A stretch of 64,000 nt of DNA from Hyphomicrobiales bacterium (GTDB lineage: Bacteria > Pseudomonadota > Alphaproteobacteria > Rhizobiales > Xanthobacteraceae). Under the pieces are notes generated by a model. It saw only the letters and a list, made by a program, of their open reading frames with translations, did not search any database and was not told where the DNA came from. A program made the position numbers and the translations under genes. Location of the stretch: assembly GCA_021730985.1 (NCBI GenBank), contig JAKFYI010000027.1, positions 62,001-126,000 on the forward strand, read 5' to 3'. Below are positions 1 to 9,152 of this stretch, in pieces (positions within the stretch are counted from its first letter, which is position 1; every line of letters begins with the position of its first letter).

Positions 1-2
1 GA

Positions 3-1316
3 GCGATCGATATCGTTGGAAAACAACATGCGCTCGTGATCGGAAATGCGACTTATCAGAACAAGCCCCTGCGCAACCCAGTCAACGATGCTACCGATAT
101 GGCCCAAGCACTTCGAAGTGTAGGTTTCAAGGTAACTTTAGGGCGCAATCTCGATACGCGGAGCATGCGCCTATTGATTCAAAAGTTCATTGATTCATTG
201 CCGACCGGAGCAGCAGCACTCGTCTTCTATGCCGGGCATGGCGTTCAACATGCTGGTCAAAACTATCTATTGCCCGTGGATTCAATTTCCCGAATCACAA
301 CTCCAAACGATCTAGAACGCGAAGCAATCGCTGTGACAGACTTTCTTCAGGAAATAGAGCGTGCAAATACGGCAATCACGGTTTTTCTGCTCGACGCGTG
401 TCGTGACTCGCCATTTTCTGCTATTCCCGAAATAAAATCAGGACTCTCCAGGACAGTTCCGCGCCAACAAAGGTCCGATCCCTCGCGAGCAATGCAAGGA
501 AGAGAAAAGGGACTTGAGGGCGTACTGATTTCGTATTCGACAGCACCCAATTCCGTTGCTTTGGATGGAACAGGGCGGAACAGCCCCTACACTAAACATC
601 TCAAACAACAAATTGTGAAGTCGAACACTGCGTTGGAGACAATTCTAAAAGATACACGTTCAGCGGTAACCAGAGACACCTCAGGCCAGCAGACACCTTG
701 GTATGAATCTTCGATCAATGGAGAGTTTTTTCCTGCGGGAAGCGATCGCATATCAATCGAGGCGCTACTAAGTATGTTTCTGCCTGAGAAGGACGCACAG
801 TTCATTCCGTCGGCGACGTATTTCATGCCGTGGGATCCGACACTGCGGTCTCCCATCGAATGGCGGCATCCCGGCTTGGCTTCGGGATCGAACTCAGGCG
901 ATGTCCGACTGAACGACCTTGCTGGAAAATCGTGGAGCCGTCCTTTTAGTCGAACGGGTAACGTTGTGATTACAGTGGATGGACATCCAACTCATTATTT
1001 TTTGGAAAAAACCCGTCAAGCCGTGAAATGGCAACTAACCTTGATAGGAGCCCGAGGGGGTGTGGATGTGATTGGTATAAGCAGTAACGTCATGTCGCAC
1101 GGTTTTGGTGGCTTCGGCGACAGAAAATTTCTCGCAGAGAATAGGTCTTGCCGCAAAGGTGACAATTCGAACGGTCATACGGTCTATGATGTGAATTTGA
1201 CTGGCAGAATACCAGGTTGGCTTTCAGAAAATTGGTCCTGTGGAACAGGTGGATGCAGCCACGAGTATCGGCTTTTTACGGATAGACGGGAGAAAGAGCG
1301 TTACGGGTGTCGATGA
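3..1316 (+). CDS. Caspase-like (peptidase C14) protein, 5' end outside the window
   Basis: The reading frame is open to the left edge, and residues before the first in-window GTG (position 36) continue the family N-terminus (HALVIGNATYQN), so the gene starts upstream. Counting from that GTG, a p20 caspase fold is recognisable: catalytic His in YAGHGVQ (about residue 69) and catalytic Cys in LLDACRD (about residue 122), preceded by the usual LRNPVNDA motif. This is the arrangement of bacterial metacaspase/orthocaspase proteins. The remaining ~250 residues are not recognised; the end is Cys-rich, with several Gly and aromatic residues. Base composition is visibly more AT-rich than every downstream gene, which suggests different ancestry. 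It is convergent with the YdcF gene. Proteolytic activity is predicted from the dyad only. Confidence 0.8.
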   Translation, partial: AIDIVGKQHALVIGNATYQNKPLRNPVNDATDMAQALRSVGFKVTLGRNLDTRSMRLLIQKFIDSLPTGAAALVFYAGHGVQHAGQNYLLPVDSISRITTPNDLEREAIAVTDFLQEIERANTAITVFLLDACRDSPFSAIPEIKSGLSRTVPRQQRSDPSRAMQGREKGLEGVLISYSTAPNSVALDGTGRNSPYTKHLKQQIVKSNTALETILKDTRSAVTRDTSGQQTPWYESSINGEFFPAGSDRISIEALLSMFLPEKDAQFIPSATYFMPWDPTLRSPIEWRHPGLASGSNSGDVRLNDLAGKSWSRPFSRTGNVVITVDGHPTHYFLEKTRQAVKWQLTLIGARGGVDVIGISSNVMSHGFGGFGDRKFLAENRSCRKGDNSNGHTVYDVNLTGRIPGWLSENWSCGTGGCSHEYRLFTDRREKERYGCR

Positions 1317-1363
1317 AATAAAAGAAGCCCTGCTGTAGGTGGTTGCAGCTCGATCAATACACC

Positions 1364-2311
1364 TTACGGCCGCCGTGCATCCTTGCCGGCGCCGAGATTT
1401 TCCGCCGGCTTGGCGGCCGGCGGCGGTTCCGGCTCAAGCTGGAACGGCCGCAGCCCGCTGCCGACCCAATGGTGCGCGACGCGCGTGGCCTCGGCGAGCG
1501 TCTGCAGCGCCGTATCCTGAGTGCTCCACCACGGCGGCTCGTGGCCTCGCTCGGCGCCCGACACGACGATGACGCGCGAGCGGGGCACGGCATCCTCGAA
1601 CGTCAGCCTCGTCCGCATGGCGTGGATGCCGGAGGCTACGACGATCACCCTGACCTTGCGGCCCGCGACGTGGCGCTTCAGCGCATCGGCGGTGTTGGCG
1701 ATGCTGGCATCGCTGGAGTCAATCAAAACCGTCGAGGCGCGCGGCACGCCCGCCTTCTCCAGCGTGCGCAACTGCAACTCGTCGAAATCGACGCTGGGGT
1801 ATCCGGCCTCGAGCCGCAACTGGCTGGCGCGCGCCGCCTCCGCCGTGCCCCGGCTCAACAGCACGCGCGGCGCAAAGCCCTGCTTGTACAGTTCGGCGGC
1901 CTTGAACAGCCGCTGGCTGTCGCCCGGCAGCGGCACGATGTAGTCGGCCTTTTCCAGATAGTCCTGGTGCTCCAGCCAGGAGCCGAGGAACGGCATCGCC
2001 ATCGCGGCCGAACCCACGATCAAAACGGTCAGCACGCCGACCGCCTGCAACGACTTGCGGGCAAATCGGCCGAACAGACCCTGACGCATGGGAGCCACCG
2101 CAGCCGCAAGGCGCGGATCGTTGCCGATCTCGTCGTGCATCCGCTGCAGGGTCAGGCGGTGGTTGAGTTCCCGGCCATGCCGCAACGCACGCACGTAGCG
2201 GATGACCTCCCACAGCGCGGCTGCCGCGCCAAGCAGAAGCAGCAGCGTCATCGCCTTGATGGCGAGGTCCAAAGTCGCGGGATCGAACGCTGAACTCAAC
2301 GCCTGCGCCAT
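1364..2311 (-). CDS. YdcF/ElyC-type (DUF218) membrane protein
   Basis: A 315-residue protein with two hydrophobic membrane segments (about residues 18-38 and 88-108), followed by a DUF218 domain beginning ADYIVPLPGDSQRLFKAAEL. The domain keeps the alternating strands VIVVASGIHAMRT and RVIVVSG typical of the SanA/ElyC/YdcF family, whose members act in envelope or peptidoglycan-related processes; the exact reaction is generally unknown. The ATG at 2311 is preferred because it follows immediately on the hydrophobic N-terminus; a longer frame starts at 2347 without better support. The C-terminus is Pro/Ala-rich and probably disordered. It is divergent from the molybdoenzyme operon, so 2312-2499 probably holds both promoters. 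Confidence 0.75.
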   Translation of the reverse strand: MAQALSSAFDPATLDLAIKAMTLLLLLGAAAALWEVIRYVRALRHGRELNHRLTLQRMHDEIGNDPRLAAAVAPMRQGLFGRFARKSLQAVGVLTVLIVGSAAMAMPFLGSWLEHQDYLEKADYIVPLPGDSQRLFKAAELYKQGFAPRVLLSRGTAEAARASQLRLEAGYPSVDFDELQLRTLEKAGVPRASTVLIDSSDASIANTADALKRHVAGRKVRVIVVASGIHAMRTRLTFEDAVPRSRVIVVSGAERGHEPPWWSTQDTALQTLAEATRVAHHWVGSGLRPFQLEPEPPPAAKPAENLGAGKDARRP

Positions 2312-2499
2312 CACGTCCCCAAAACGACCACCCGCAACAACCGGCAATACAAGCCGTGCCGCTTATCCCCATGACAATTTACCTCAAATAGCCCTCGGTA
2401 GCCATGCTGGACGCTGCGGCACTACCCCGCCCCGCGCGGCCTGTGCCATCATGGAACCGTTGCAATCTTCCTGCCTCGGCGGAATTGGAGAACGGCGCG

Positions 2500-5325
2500 A
2501 TGCGGCGCGTGGAACCGGACATCGCGCTGTCACAGCCTTCGGGCGACGAGATCAAGACCACGACTTGCTATATGTGCGCCTGCCGCTGCGGTATCCGCGT
2601 TCATCTCAAGGACGGCAAGGTCCGCTACATCGACGGCAACCGCGACCACCCGGTCAACAAGGGCGTGATCTGCGCCAAGGGTGCGTCCGGGATCATGACG
2701 CACACCTCGCCGTCGCGGCTGCGCGCGCCTCTCAAGCGGGTCGGCCCGCGCGGCTCCGGCGAGTTCGAGGAGATCTCCTGGGACGAGGCGCTGGCGACGG
2801 CCACCGGATGGCTCGGCGATGTGCGCGCGCGCGATCCGAGCCGGCTTGCGTTCTTCACCGGACGCGACCAGAGCCAGGCCCTGACCGGCTGGTTCGCGCA
2901 GCAGTACGGCACGCAGAACTTCGCGGCGCACGGCGGCTTCTGCTCGGTCAACATGGCGGCGGCGGGCCTCTACACGTTCGGCGGCTCGTTCTGGGAGTTC
3001 GGCGAGCCGGACTGGGAACACACGCGCTACTTCCTGCTGTTCGGTGTCGCCGAGGATCACGCCTCCAATCCGATCAAGACAGCGCTCGGCAAGCTCAAGG
3101 GCAAGGGCGTCAAGTTCGTCGCGATCAACCCGGTGCGCACCGGCTACGGCGCCATCGCCGACGAATGGATCGGCATCCGGCCCGGCACCGACGGCCTGTT
3201 CGTCGGTTCCCTGATCCACGAGTTGATGCGCGCGCAGAAAATCGATCTCGATTATCTGGTGCGCTACACCAACGCGGCGTGGCTGGTGATCGAGGACAAG
3301 GGCTCGCCCGACGACGGACTGTTCGCGCGCGATGCCGAGGGCAAGCCGCTGGCATTCGATCGCTTCGCAGGCGGTCTTGCCGATGCGGCCCGCCCCGGCG
3401 TTTCGCCCGCGCTGACCGGCACCTTCAAGCTGGCCGACGGGCGCAGCGCGCGGCCCGCATTCGCGCTGATCGCTGAGCGCTACCTCGCGGATGAGTACGC
3501 GCCGGAGAAGACCGCGGCCGCGACCGGGGTGCCCGCCGAGACCACGCGGCGCATTGCGCGCGAACTGGCGCACGCGGCGTTCGAGCAACAGGTCACGCTC
3601 GACATTCCCTGGACCGACAGCACCGGACGCCGCCACGAGAAGACGGTGGGGCGTCCGGTCTCGATGCACGCCATGCGCGGCATCTCCGCCCACGCCAACG
3701 GCTTCCAGACCTGCCGGGCGATCCACCTGTTGCAGATCGTGCTGGGCTCGATCGATTGCCCCGGCGGGTTCCGCTACAAGGCGCCGTTCCCGCGTCCGGC
3801 GCCGCCTGCCAACCGCCCGGCCAAGCCGTCAAAGCCCGGCACGCCGCTGTCCGGCGCGCCGCTCGGCTTCCCGCAGGAACCGAACGATTTACTGGTGGAC
3901 CGCGACGGCACGCCGCAACGCATCGACAAGGCCTATTCCTGGGATGCGCCGCTCGCCGCCCACGGCCTGATGCACATGGTCATCACCAACGCGGCGAACG
4001 CCGACCCCTATCCGGTCGACGTGCTGTTCCTGTTCATGGCCAACATGAGCTGGAATTCGTCGATGAACATTCCGGCGGTTCTGAAGCATCTGACCGCGAC
4101 GGATCCCGCGACCGGCGAATACCGCATTCCGAAGATCATCTATTCGGACGCCTATGCGTCGGAGATGGTGGCCTACGCCGACCTGATCCTGCCCGACACC
4201 ACCTACCTGGAACGCTGGGACTGCATCTCGCTGCTCGACCGCCCGATCTCGGGACCGGAGGGCCCGGCGGACGCGATCCGCCAGCCGGTGGTGGAGCCCG
4301 ACCGCGACGTGCGCGGCTTTCAGAGCGTGCTGCTCGACATCGGCGCGCGGCTGAAGCTGCCGGGCTTTGTCACCGAGAGCGGCGCGCCGCGCTATCCCGG
4401 CGGCTATGCCGACTACATCGTCAACCACGAGCGCGCGCCCGGCATCGGCTCGCTGGCAGGCTTCCGCGGCGCCGACGGCCAGGCTTATGGGCGCGGCGCG
4501 GCGAACCCCAACCAGCTCAATGCCTACATCGAGGCCGGCTGTTTCCATCAGCACAAACTCGCGCCGGACCAACTCTATTACAAGCACGCCAATCCGGCCT
4601 ACCTCGAATGGGCGAAGCAGATGGGCTTCATCGGCGAAGCCAAGCCGGTGGTGTTCCAGCTTTACCTGGAGAGCCTGCAGAAATTCCGGCTCGCGGCGCG
4701 CGGGCACGGTGCGGTCGTGCCGCCGCCAGGCGCGCGGGCACGCATCGAGAGATACTTCGACCCGATCCCGTTCTGGTATGCGCCGTTCGAATCCGAAACC
4801 GACGACGCCGGCGGCTTCACGTTCTCGGCGATCACGCAGCGGCCGATGCACATGTATCACTCCTGGGGCACGCACAACGCGTGGCTGCGCCAGGTCACCG
4901 CGGAGAACTGCCTCTACATGCATCGCGGCCGCGCCGTGCAGCTTGGCATCGCTGACGGCGACTGGGTCTGGATCGCAAGCGCGATCGGCCGCGTCAAAGG
5001 CCGCGTCCGGCTGATGGAGGGCGTCAATCCCGACACGGTGTGGACCTGGAACGCCATCGGCCGGCGGGCGGGTGCGGCGGCGCTCTCGCCCGACGCACCG
5101 GAGGCGACGCGCGGCTTTCTGCTCAACCACCTCATCACGGAGCTGCTGCCGGAGCGCGAGGGCGGCTATCGCTTCTCCAACAGCGATCCGATCACCGGCC
5201 AGGCAGCCTGGTACGACCTGCGGGTCAGCATCGAGAAGGTTGCCACAGGCGAAGCGCGCGAGACCTCGCCGCGGTTCGAGCCGCTGCCGGCGCTTCCGGC
5301 GCGCGAACCGGAGGCCGCGCTATGA
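2500..5325 (+). CDS. Molybdopterin oxidoreductase catalytic subunit, SoeA/PsrA-like
   Basis: A ~941-residue DMSO-reductase-family catalytic subunit. The N-terminal motif CYMCACRCGI...GVICAKG supplies the Cys set for a [4Fe-4S] cluster, followed by molybdopterin-binding Rossmann-like domains; the GGFCSVNM segment contains a Cys that is a candidate Mo ligand. A C-terminal molydopterin dinucleotide-binding domain follows MYHSWGTHN. The start at 2500 is chosen because GGAG lies about 9 bases upstream and the open extension to 2404 looks non-coding. No twin-arginine signal is visible, so the enzyme should face the cytoplasm, as SoeABC sulfite dehydrogenases do and DmsABC does not. The stop overlaps the next start (ATGA). 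Most likely substrate is sulfite; polysulfide, thiosulfate or another oxyanion remains possible. Confidence 0.85.
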   Translation: MRRVEPDIALSQPSGDEIKTTTCYMCACRCGIRVHLKDGKVRYIDGNRDHPVNKGVICAKGASGIMTHTSPSRLRAPLKRVGPRGSGEFEEISWDEALATATGWLGDVRARDPSRLAFFTGRDQSQALTGWFAQQYGTQNFAAHGGFCSVNMAAAGLYTFGGSFWEFGEPDWEHTRYFLLFGVAEDHASNPIKTALGKLKGKGVKFVAINPVRTGYGAIADEWIGIRPGTDGLFVGSLIHELMRAQKIDLDYLVRYTNAAWLVIEDKGSPDDGLFARDAEGKPLAFDRFAGGLADAARPGVSPALTGTFKLADGRSARPAFALIAERYLADEYAPEKTAAATGVPAETTRRIARELAHAAFEQQVTLDIPWTDSTGRRHEKTVGRPVSMHAMRGISAHANGFQTCRAIHLLQIVLGSIDCPGGFRYKAPFPRPAPPANRPAKPSKPGTPLSGAPLGFPQEPNDLLVDRDGTPQRIDKAYSWDAPLAAHGLMHMVITNAANADPYPVDVLFLFMANMSWNSSMNIPAVLKHLTATDPATGEYRIPKIIYSDAYASEMVAYADLILPDTTYLERWDCISLLDRPISGPEGPADAIRQPVVEPDRDVRGFQSVLLDIGARLKLPGFVTESGAPRYPGGYADYIVNHERAPGIGSLAGFRGADGQAYGRGAANPNQLNAYIEAGCFHQHKLAPDQLYYKHANPAYLEWAKQMGFIGEAKPVVFQLYLESLQKFRLAARGHGAVVPPPGARARIERYFDPIPFWYAPFESETDDAGGFTFSAITQRPMHMYHSWGTHNAWLRQVTAENCLYMHRGRAVQLGIADGDWVWIASAIGRVKGRVRLMEGVNPDTVWTWNAIGRRAGAAALSPDAPEATRGFLLNHLITELLPEREGGYRFSNSDPITGQAAWYDLRVSIEKVATGEARETSPRFEPLPALPAREPEAAL

Positions 5326-6068
5326 CATCGCTGCCCGAAGCCAGCGCCAAGAAACTCGGACTGGTGATCGATCTCGACACCTGCGTCGGCTGTCACGCCT
5401 GTGCGACAAGCTGCAAGGAATGGAACTCCAACGGCTATTCCGCGCCGCTGACCGACGACGACGCGCACGGCGGTGACCCGCACGGCACCTGGCTCAATCG
5501 CGTGCACTCCTATGAGGTCGGCGACGGCGCGGAAAGCCGCACTGTGAATTTCCCGCGCTCCTGCCTGCATTGCGAGACGCCGGCCTGCGTGACGGTGTGT
5601 CCGACCGGCGCGTCCTACAAACGCGCGTCGGACGGCATCGTGCTGGTCAATCCCGACACCTGCATCGGCTGCAAGCTGTGCTCGTGGGCCTGCCCCTACG
5701 GCGCGCGCGAATACGACCACGGCGACGGCACCATGAAGAAGTGCACGCTGTGCGTGGACCGCATCTACAACGAGACGATGGCGCCGGAGGACCGCGTTCC
5801 CGCCTGCGTGCGCGCCTGCCCGACCGGAGCGCGGCATTTCGGCGATCTCGGCGATCCGCAAAGTGCGGTGTCGATCCTGGTTGCGGAGCGCGCGGGCTTC
5901 GACCTGCTGCCGGAGTTTGGCTACAACCCGGTCAACAAGTACCTGCCGCCCCGTGCCCGCAAGGATCGCGAGGTCACGCCGCGCGCCATCGAAGCGCCGC
6001 TCCGCGCGGGCCCGGGCTCCAACGCCGACCGGTTCTTTGCCTGGGTCGATAAAGCGCTGTCGCGCTAG
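5322..6068 (+). CDS. Four-cluster ferredoxin subunit of the molybdoenzyme (SoeB/DmsB-like)
   Basis: A 248-residue electron-transfer subunit. Repeated ferredoxin motifs are visible: CVGCHACATSCKEWN near the N-terminus, CLHCETPACVTVCPTGA, CIGCKLCSWACPYGA, and CTLCVDRI...CVRACPTGA. Together they provide ligands for about four Fe-S clusters, as in DmsB, PsrB and SoeB. Its role is to carry electrons between the molybdenum subunit encoded just upstream and the membrane subunit downstream. The start codon overlaps the catalytic subunit's stop by the ATGA arrangement, which implies translational coupling and equal stoichiometry. No signal peptide is present, in line with a cytoplasm-facing complex. 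Confidence 0.9.
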   Translation: MTSLPEASAKKLGLVIDLDTCVGCHACATSCKEWNSNGYSAPLTDDDAHGGDPHGTWLNRVHSYEVGDGAESRTVNFPRSCLHCETPACVTVCPTGASYKRASDGIVLVNPDTCIGCKLCSWACPYGAREYDHGDGTMKKCTLCVDRIYNETMAPEDRVPACVRACPTGARHFGDLGDPQSAVSILVAERAGFDLLPEFGYNPVNKYLPPRARKDREVTPRAIEAPLRAGPGSNADRFFAWVDKALSR

Positions 6069-6074
6069 ACCCCG

Positions 6075-7025
6075 ATGCATCCCGCCTACTCGGTCATCGT
6101 CTTCACCACGGCCTCCGGCGCAGGCTACGGCCTGCTGATCTGGCTGTCGGCCGGCGTTGCGCTCGGCCTGGTTCCGCGAACGCCTGCGCTTGGATTCACT
6201 GGACTGGGGATTGCGCTGTCGCTCGTCACGCTCGGGCTGTTGTCCTCGACGCTGCATCTCGGCCGCCCAGAGCGGGCCTGGCGCGCATTCTCGCAGTGGC
6301 GCTCGTCGTGGCTGTCGCGTGAGGGCGTGGCTGCGGTCGCGACCTATCTACCGGCTGGCGCGCTGGGGCTCGGCTGGGTGTTCGGCGAGACGATGCCGGG
6401 CCAGGTGACAACTGCCGCGTGGCTCGCCATCGCGGGTTCGCTGGTGACGCTGTGGTGCACCGGCAAGATCTATTCGTCGCTCACCACCATCCGCGCCTGG
6501 AATCAACCGCTGGTGCCGCCGGTCTATATCGCGCTCGCGCTTGGGACCGGTGGACTGCTGGCCTGCGCGCTGCTGCCGATGTTCGGCGCGGATGCGCGCT
6601 GGGCGGCGGCAGCGTCGGTGGTGTCGCTCGTTGTGGGCTGGGTGCTTAAACGGCGCTACTGGACCGCAATCGACAGCGCCGCGCGAACCCACACCGCCGA
6701 GGCCGCGACCGGGCTCGGTCATCTTGGCACCGTGCGCCCGCTCGATCCCCCGCACACCCAGCCCAACTACGTGATGCGCGAGATGGGATACCAGGTCGCG
6801 CGCCGCCATGCGCTCAAGCTGCGCAAGGTGGCCGTGGGGCTGCTGTTCCTGATGCCGCTGGCGCTGTTGATTTGGCTGCTGGCTCCGCTGCCGGCGTTCG
6901 CGCAACTGACGCTCGCCATTGCCGCGGTGCTGAGCGGCGTCATTGGTGTGCTGGTCGAGCGCTGGCTGTTCTTCGCCGAGGCCGAGCATGTCGTGGTGGT
7001 CTATTACCGCGGCGGCGCGGCGTAG
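6075..7025 (+). CDS. DmsC/SoeC-type membrane anchor subunit
   Basis: A 316-residue, very hydrophobic protein with about eight predicted membrane helices. The early segment STLHLGRPERAW and the following WRSSWLSREG are characteristic of the dimethyl-sulfoxide-reductase anchor (DmsC) family, of which SoeC is a member. It would anchor the molybdenum/iron-sulfur pair to the inner membrane and exchange electrons with the quinone pool. It begins six bases after the ferredoxin subunit's stop, completing a catalytic-ferredoxin-anchor operon in the order seen for soeABC. It converges on the 7028-7951 gene with only two bases between the stops, so no separate terminator fits there. Confidence 0.85.
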   Translation: MHPAYSVIVFTTASGAGYGLLIWLSAGVALGLVPRTPALGFTGLGIALSLVTLGLLSSTLHLGRPERAWRAFSQWRSSWLSREGVAAVATYLPAGALGLGWVFGETMPGQVTTAAWLAIAGSLVTLWCTGKIYSSLTTIRAWNQPLVPPVYIALALGTGGLLACALLPMFGADARWAAAASVVSLVVGWVLKRRYWTAIDSAARTHTAEAATGLGHLGTVRPLDPPHTQPNYVMREMGYQVARRHALKLRKVAVGLLFLMPLALLIWLLAPLPAFAQLTLAIAAVLSGVIGVLVERWLFFAEAEHVVVVYYRGGAA

Positions 7026-7027
7026 CC

Positions 7028-7951
7028 TTACGACGCCGCCAACGCGCGGCGGTGGTACGACAGGTCGAAGTAGATGTCGGGCTCGGCAAGCCGGCCGCCG
7101 GTAAACTCGGCGCGCAGCTTCAGCACCGTGCGAAAGCCTTCAAGATCGAAGGCCGCATCCTTTGCGAGGCCGTGAATGGGATCGGTCGCCACCTCAGCGA
7201 TACGCGCGGCGATATCCGGCGCCACGCCGAGCTTCGCTTCGCAAAGTGCCGCGAGGGCTGCGCAGTTCGCCGGATCGAGGCACCAGCGCAAACCCTCGAT
7301 GCAAGCCAGCAGATACGCCACCAGTGTCCCGGCGTTCGCGGCTGCCCACGCACGAAGCACATAGGGCACCGTGCCCTGATACGGGCCGATCGCATCGACG
7401 ATCGCGCCCATGTCCCTCAATCCCGCGCGCTCGGCGTGGATCGCAAACGGCGGATTGAGGATCGCGGCACCCAGGGCGCGGTCCTGCACCATCGCCTCGA
7501 ACCGCCGAAACGGCGCGCCGACCTCCTTGATGGCGTAGTCGGTGCGCTGCAGGCCGTGCCGCTGCAGCAGCTTGTAGAGCGTGAACGACCAGCCGGTGTC
7601 GGCGACATCTGCCACCAAGGTCCGCCCGCGCAGTTCCGCCAAGTCTTCGATCTCGGGCTGGACGAACAGCCGGTTGAAGCCGTTGTCGCCGCCGGCGACG
7701 ATCACCGCATCGACCTTGGCCGCCTCGACCAATGCGACCGCCTGGTCGGCCGCGCCATGCACGATCTGGTAGCGGCCCCCGGCCAGGCCGCGGCGCTGCT
7801 CCTCGGAGTTCGGCGCGAACTTCAGGTCCACGGCAAGCCCGCGCGCGGCGAACAGGCCTTGGGCGAGTGCCGCAAAGATCGGCAGGGTCTGCGTGCCCGG
7901 GAACACCATGACGGTGAGCCGGGTCTCCCGATCCGTTGAAACAATCACCAA
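7028..7951 (-). CDS. NMT1/THI5-like (SsuA/TauA-type) substrate-binding protein
   Basis: A 307-residue protein of the periplasmic-binding-protein II fold: early motif PGTQTLPIFAALAQGLFAAR, then LVADVADTGWSFTLYKLL and an AAILNPPFA segment, as in the NMT1/SsuA/TauA group that binds sulfonates, nitrate, thiamine precursors or aromatic acids. No signal peptide is visible at the likely start (TTG at 7951 or GTG at 7948), so it is either cytosolic, delivered by another route, or its start is elsewhere. No permease or ATPase partner of this class is nearby. Proximity to the SoeABC-like operon makes a sulfur compound attractive as ligand, but that is inference; the genes are convergent, not co-transcribed. 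Confidence 0.65.
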   Translation of the reverse strand: MVIVSTDRETRLTVMVFPGTQTLPIFAALAQGLFAARGLAVDLKFAPNSEEQRRGLAGGRYQIVHGAADQAVALVEAAKVDAVIVAGGDNGFNRLFVQPEIEDLAELRGRTLVADVADTGWSFTLYKLLQRHGLQRTDYAIKEVGAPFRRFEAMVQDRALGAAILNPPFAIHAERAGLRDMGAIVDAIGPYQGTVPYVLRAWAAANAGTLVAYLLACIEGLRWCLDPANCAALAALCEAKLGVAPDIAARIAEVATDPIHGLAKDAAFDLEGFRTVLKLRAEFTGGRLAEPDIYFDLSYHRRALAAS

Positions 7952-8060
7952 CGCGCCCTGCCCGGCGGTTCAAAACACCGCCGCCCTATTTAGTCCGCCG
8001 TCATCTTACCCTAGAACCTTGTGGGCATCCCGCCGGAGCAAGCGGCGACACAGGAACAGA

Positions 8061-9152
8061 ATGAAGCAGGACAAGATCGGCATCGCCGTGGTCGGCGCGG
8101 GACGGATCGGCACGCTGCGGGCCAGACTCGCCGCCAAGCATCCGTGCGTGGGCTTCCTCGCCATCTCCGACCGCGACCCGGCGAAGGCCAAGGCGCTGGC
8201 GGACGTGGCCGGCGCGAACCTCCACACCACCAGCAACGAGGACATTATCGCGCATCCCGGCGTCACCGCGGTGATCGTCTCGACGCCCGAGCAGGAGCAC
8301 ACCAGGCCGATCCTGCAGGCGCTCAAGCTCGGCAAGCCGGTGCTGGTGGAAAAGCCGATCGGGTTCTCGCTGTCGGAGGCCGACCAGATCCTGGAGACGC
8401 TGCGCGAGACCAAGGGCAACCTGCGGGTCGGCTACAGCCGCCGCTACAAGGAATGTTTCCTGCGCGCCAAGGAGCAGATGCTGCAGGGCCGGCTCGGCAA
8501 AGTGGTGGGCGGCACCGCGCGGGTCTACAATTCGCGCGCCCAGGCATTCTCGATCCTCAAGCGCGACCCGCACGCCACGCCGGTGCTCGACGTGCTGACC
8601 TACTACGTGGACCTGATGTGCTGGTTCCTGGAAGGCAACCGGCCGGTCGAGGTGGTGGCGCGCGGCCAGCACGGCATCTTCAAGGAGGCGGGCTACGGCG
8701 CCCACGACGTGACATGGGCGATCGTCACCTTCGCCGACGGCGCGGTGGTCAACTTCGGCGTCAGCTATGCCCTGCCCGCGAATTATCCGACGCTCGGCCA
8801 GTCCGACCGCGTCGAACTGCTGGGCAAGGAGGGCACGATGATCATCGACGACGATCATCTCGATCACCTGATGTATTCGGAGAAAGGCATCCCGCACGCC
8901 TATGTGCCGAACCATTCGGTCAACATGGCGTTCCTCGGCTCCAACACCGCGGGCGACTGGGCGGTCGGCGACTTCTGGGGACCGCTCGGCAACGAGACCC
9001 GCGCCTGGCTCGACTCGCTGGTCACCGGCGCACCCACCGTCCACACCACGCCGCAGCAAGCGCGCATCAACCTGGAAACCACCATCGCGATCGAACGCGC
9101 GGTGGCAACGGGCCAGCCGGTGCGGCTGCCGCTGCAATCGGAACATTCATGA
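8061..9152 (+). CDS. Gfo/Idh/MocA-family NAD(P)-dependent oxidoreductase
   Basis: A 363-residue dehydrogenase. The N-terminal Rossmann fold has the motif VVGAGRIGTLRA, followed by the family's STPEQEHTRPI and EKPIGFSLSEAD blocks; the Lys of EKP is the usual catalytic/NAD-proximal residue. The C-terminal alpha/beta domain contains HDVTWAIVTFADGAVVNFGV. Members oxidise sugars, inositols and related polyols; this copy resembles inositol-2-dehydrogenase-like enzymes, but the substrate cannot be fixed from sequence. The ATG at 8061 has AGGA eight bases upstream; an in-frame extension to 7893 has no support. Its stop overlaps the start of the following carrier gene (ATGA), so the pair is translationally coupled and may handle the same compound. 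Confidence 0.8.
   Translation: MKQDKIGIAVVGAGRIGTLRARLAAKHPCVGFLAISDRDPAKAKALADVAGANLHTTSNEDIIAHPGVTAVIVSTPEQEHTRPILQALKLGKPVLVEKPIGFSLSEADQILETLRETKGNLRVGYSRRYKECFLRAKEQMLQGRLGKVVGGTARVYNSRAQAFSILKRDPHATPVLDVLTYYVDLMCWFLEGNRPVEVVARGQHGIFKEAGYGAHDVTWAIVTFADGAVVNFGVSYALPANYPTLGQSDRVELLGKEGTMIIDDDHLDHLMYSEKGIPHAYVPNHSVNMAFLGSNTAGDWAVGDFWGPLGNETRAWLDSLVTGAPTVHTTPQQARINLETTIAIERAVATGQPVRLPLQSEHS

Noticed and set aside
1343..2293. Long plus-strand frame opposite the YdcF gene
   Set aside because: It is the antisense shadow of a clear DUF218 protein, very rich in Arg/His/Gln as expected for GC-rich antisense reading, with no family resemblance.
8021..9148. Upstream extension of the carrier gene at 9149
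   Set aside because: That frame crosses the Gfo/Idh/MocA gene out of phase; the ATG at 9149 gives a proper signal-like N-terminus and an ATGA overlap.
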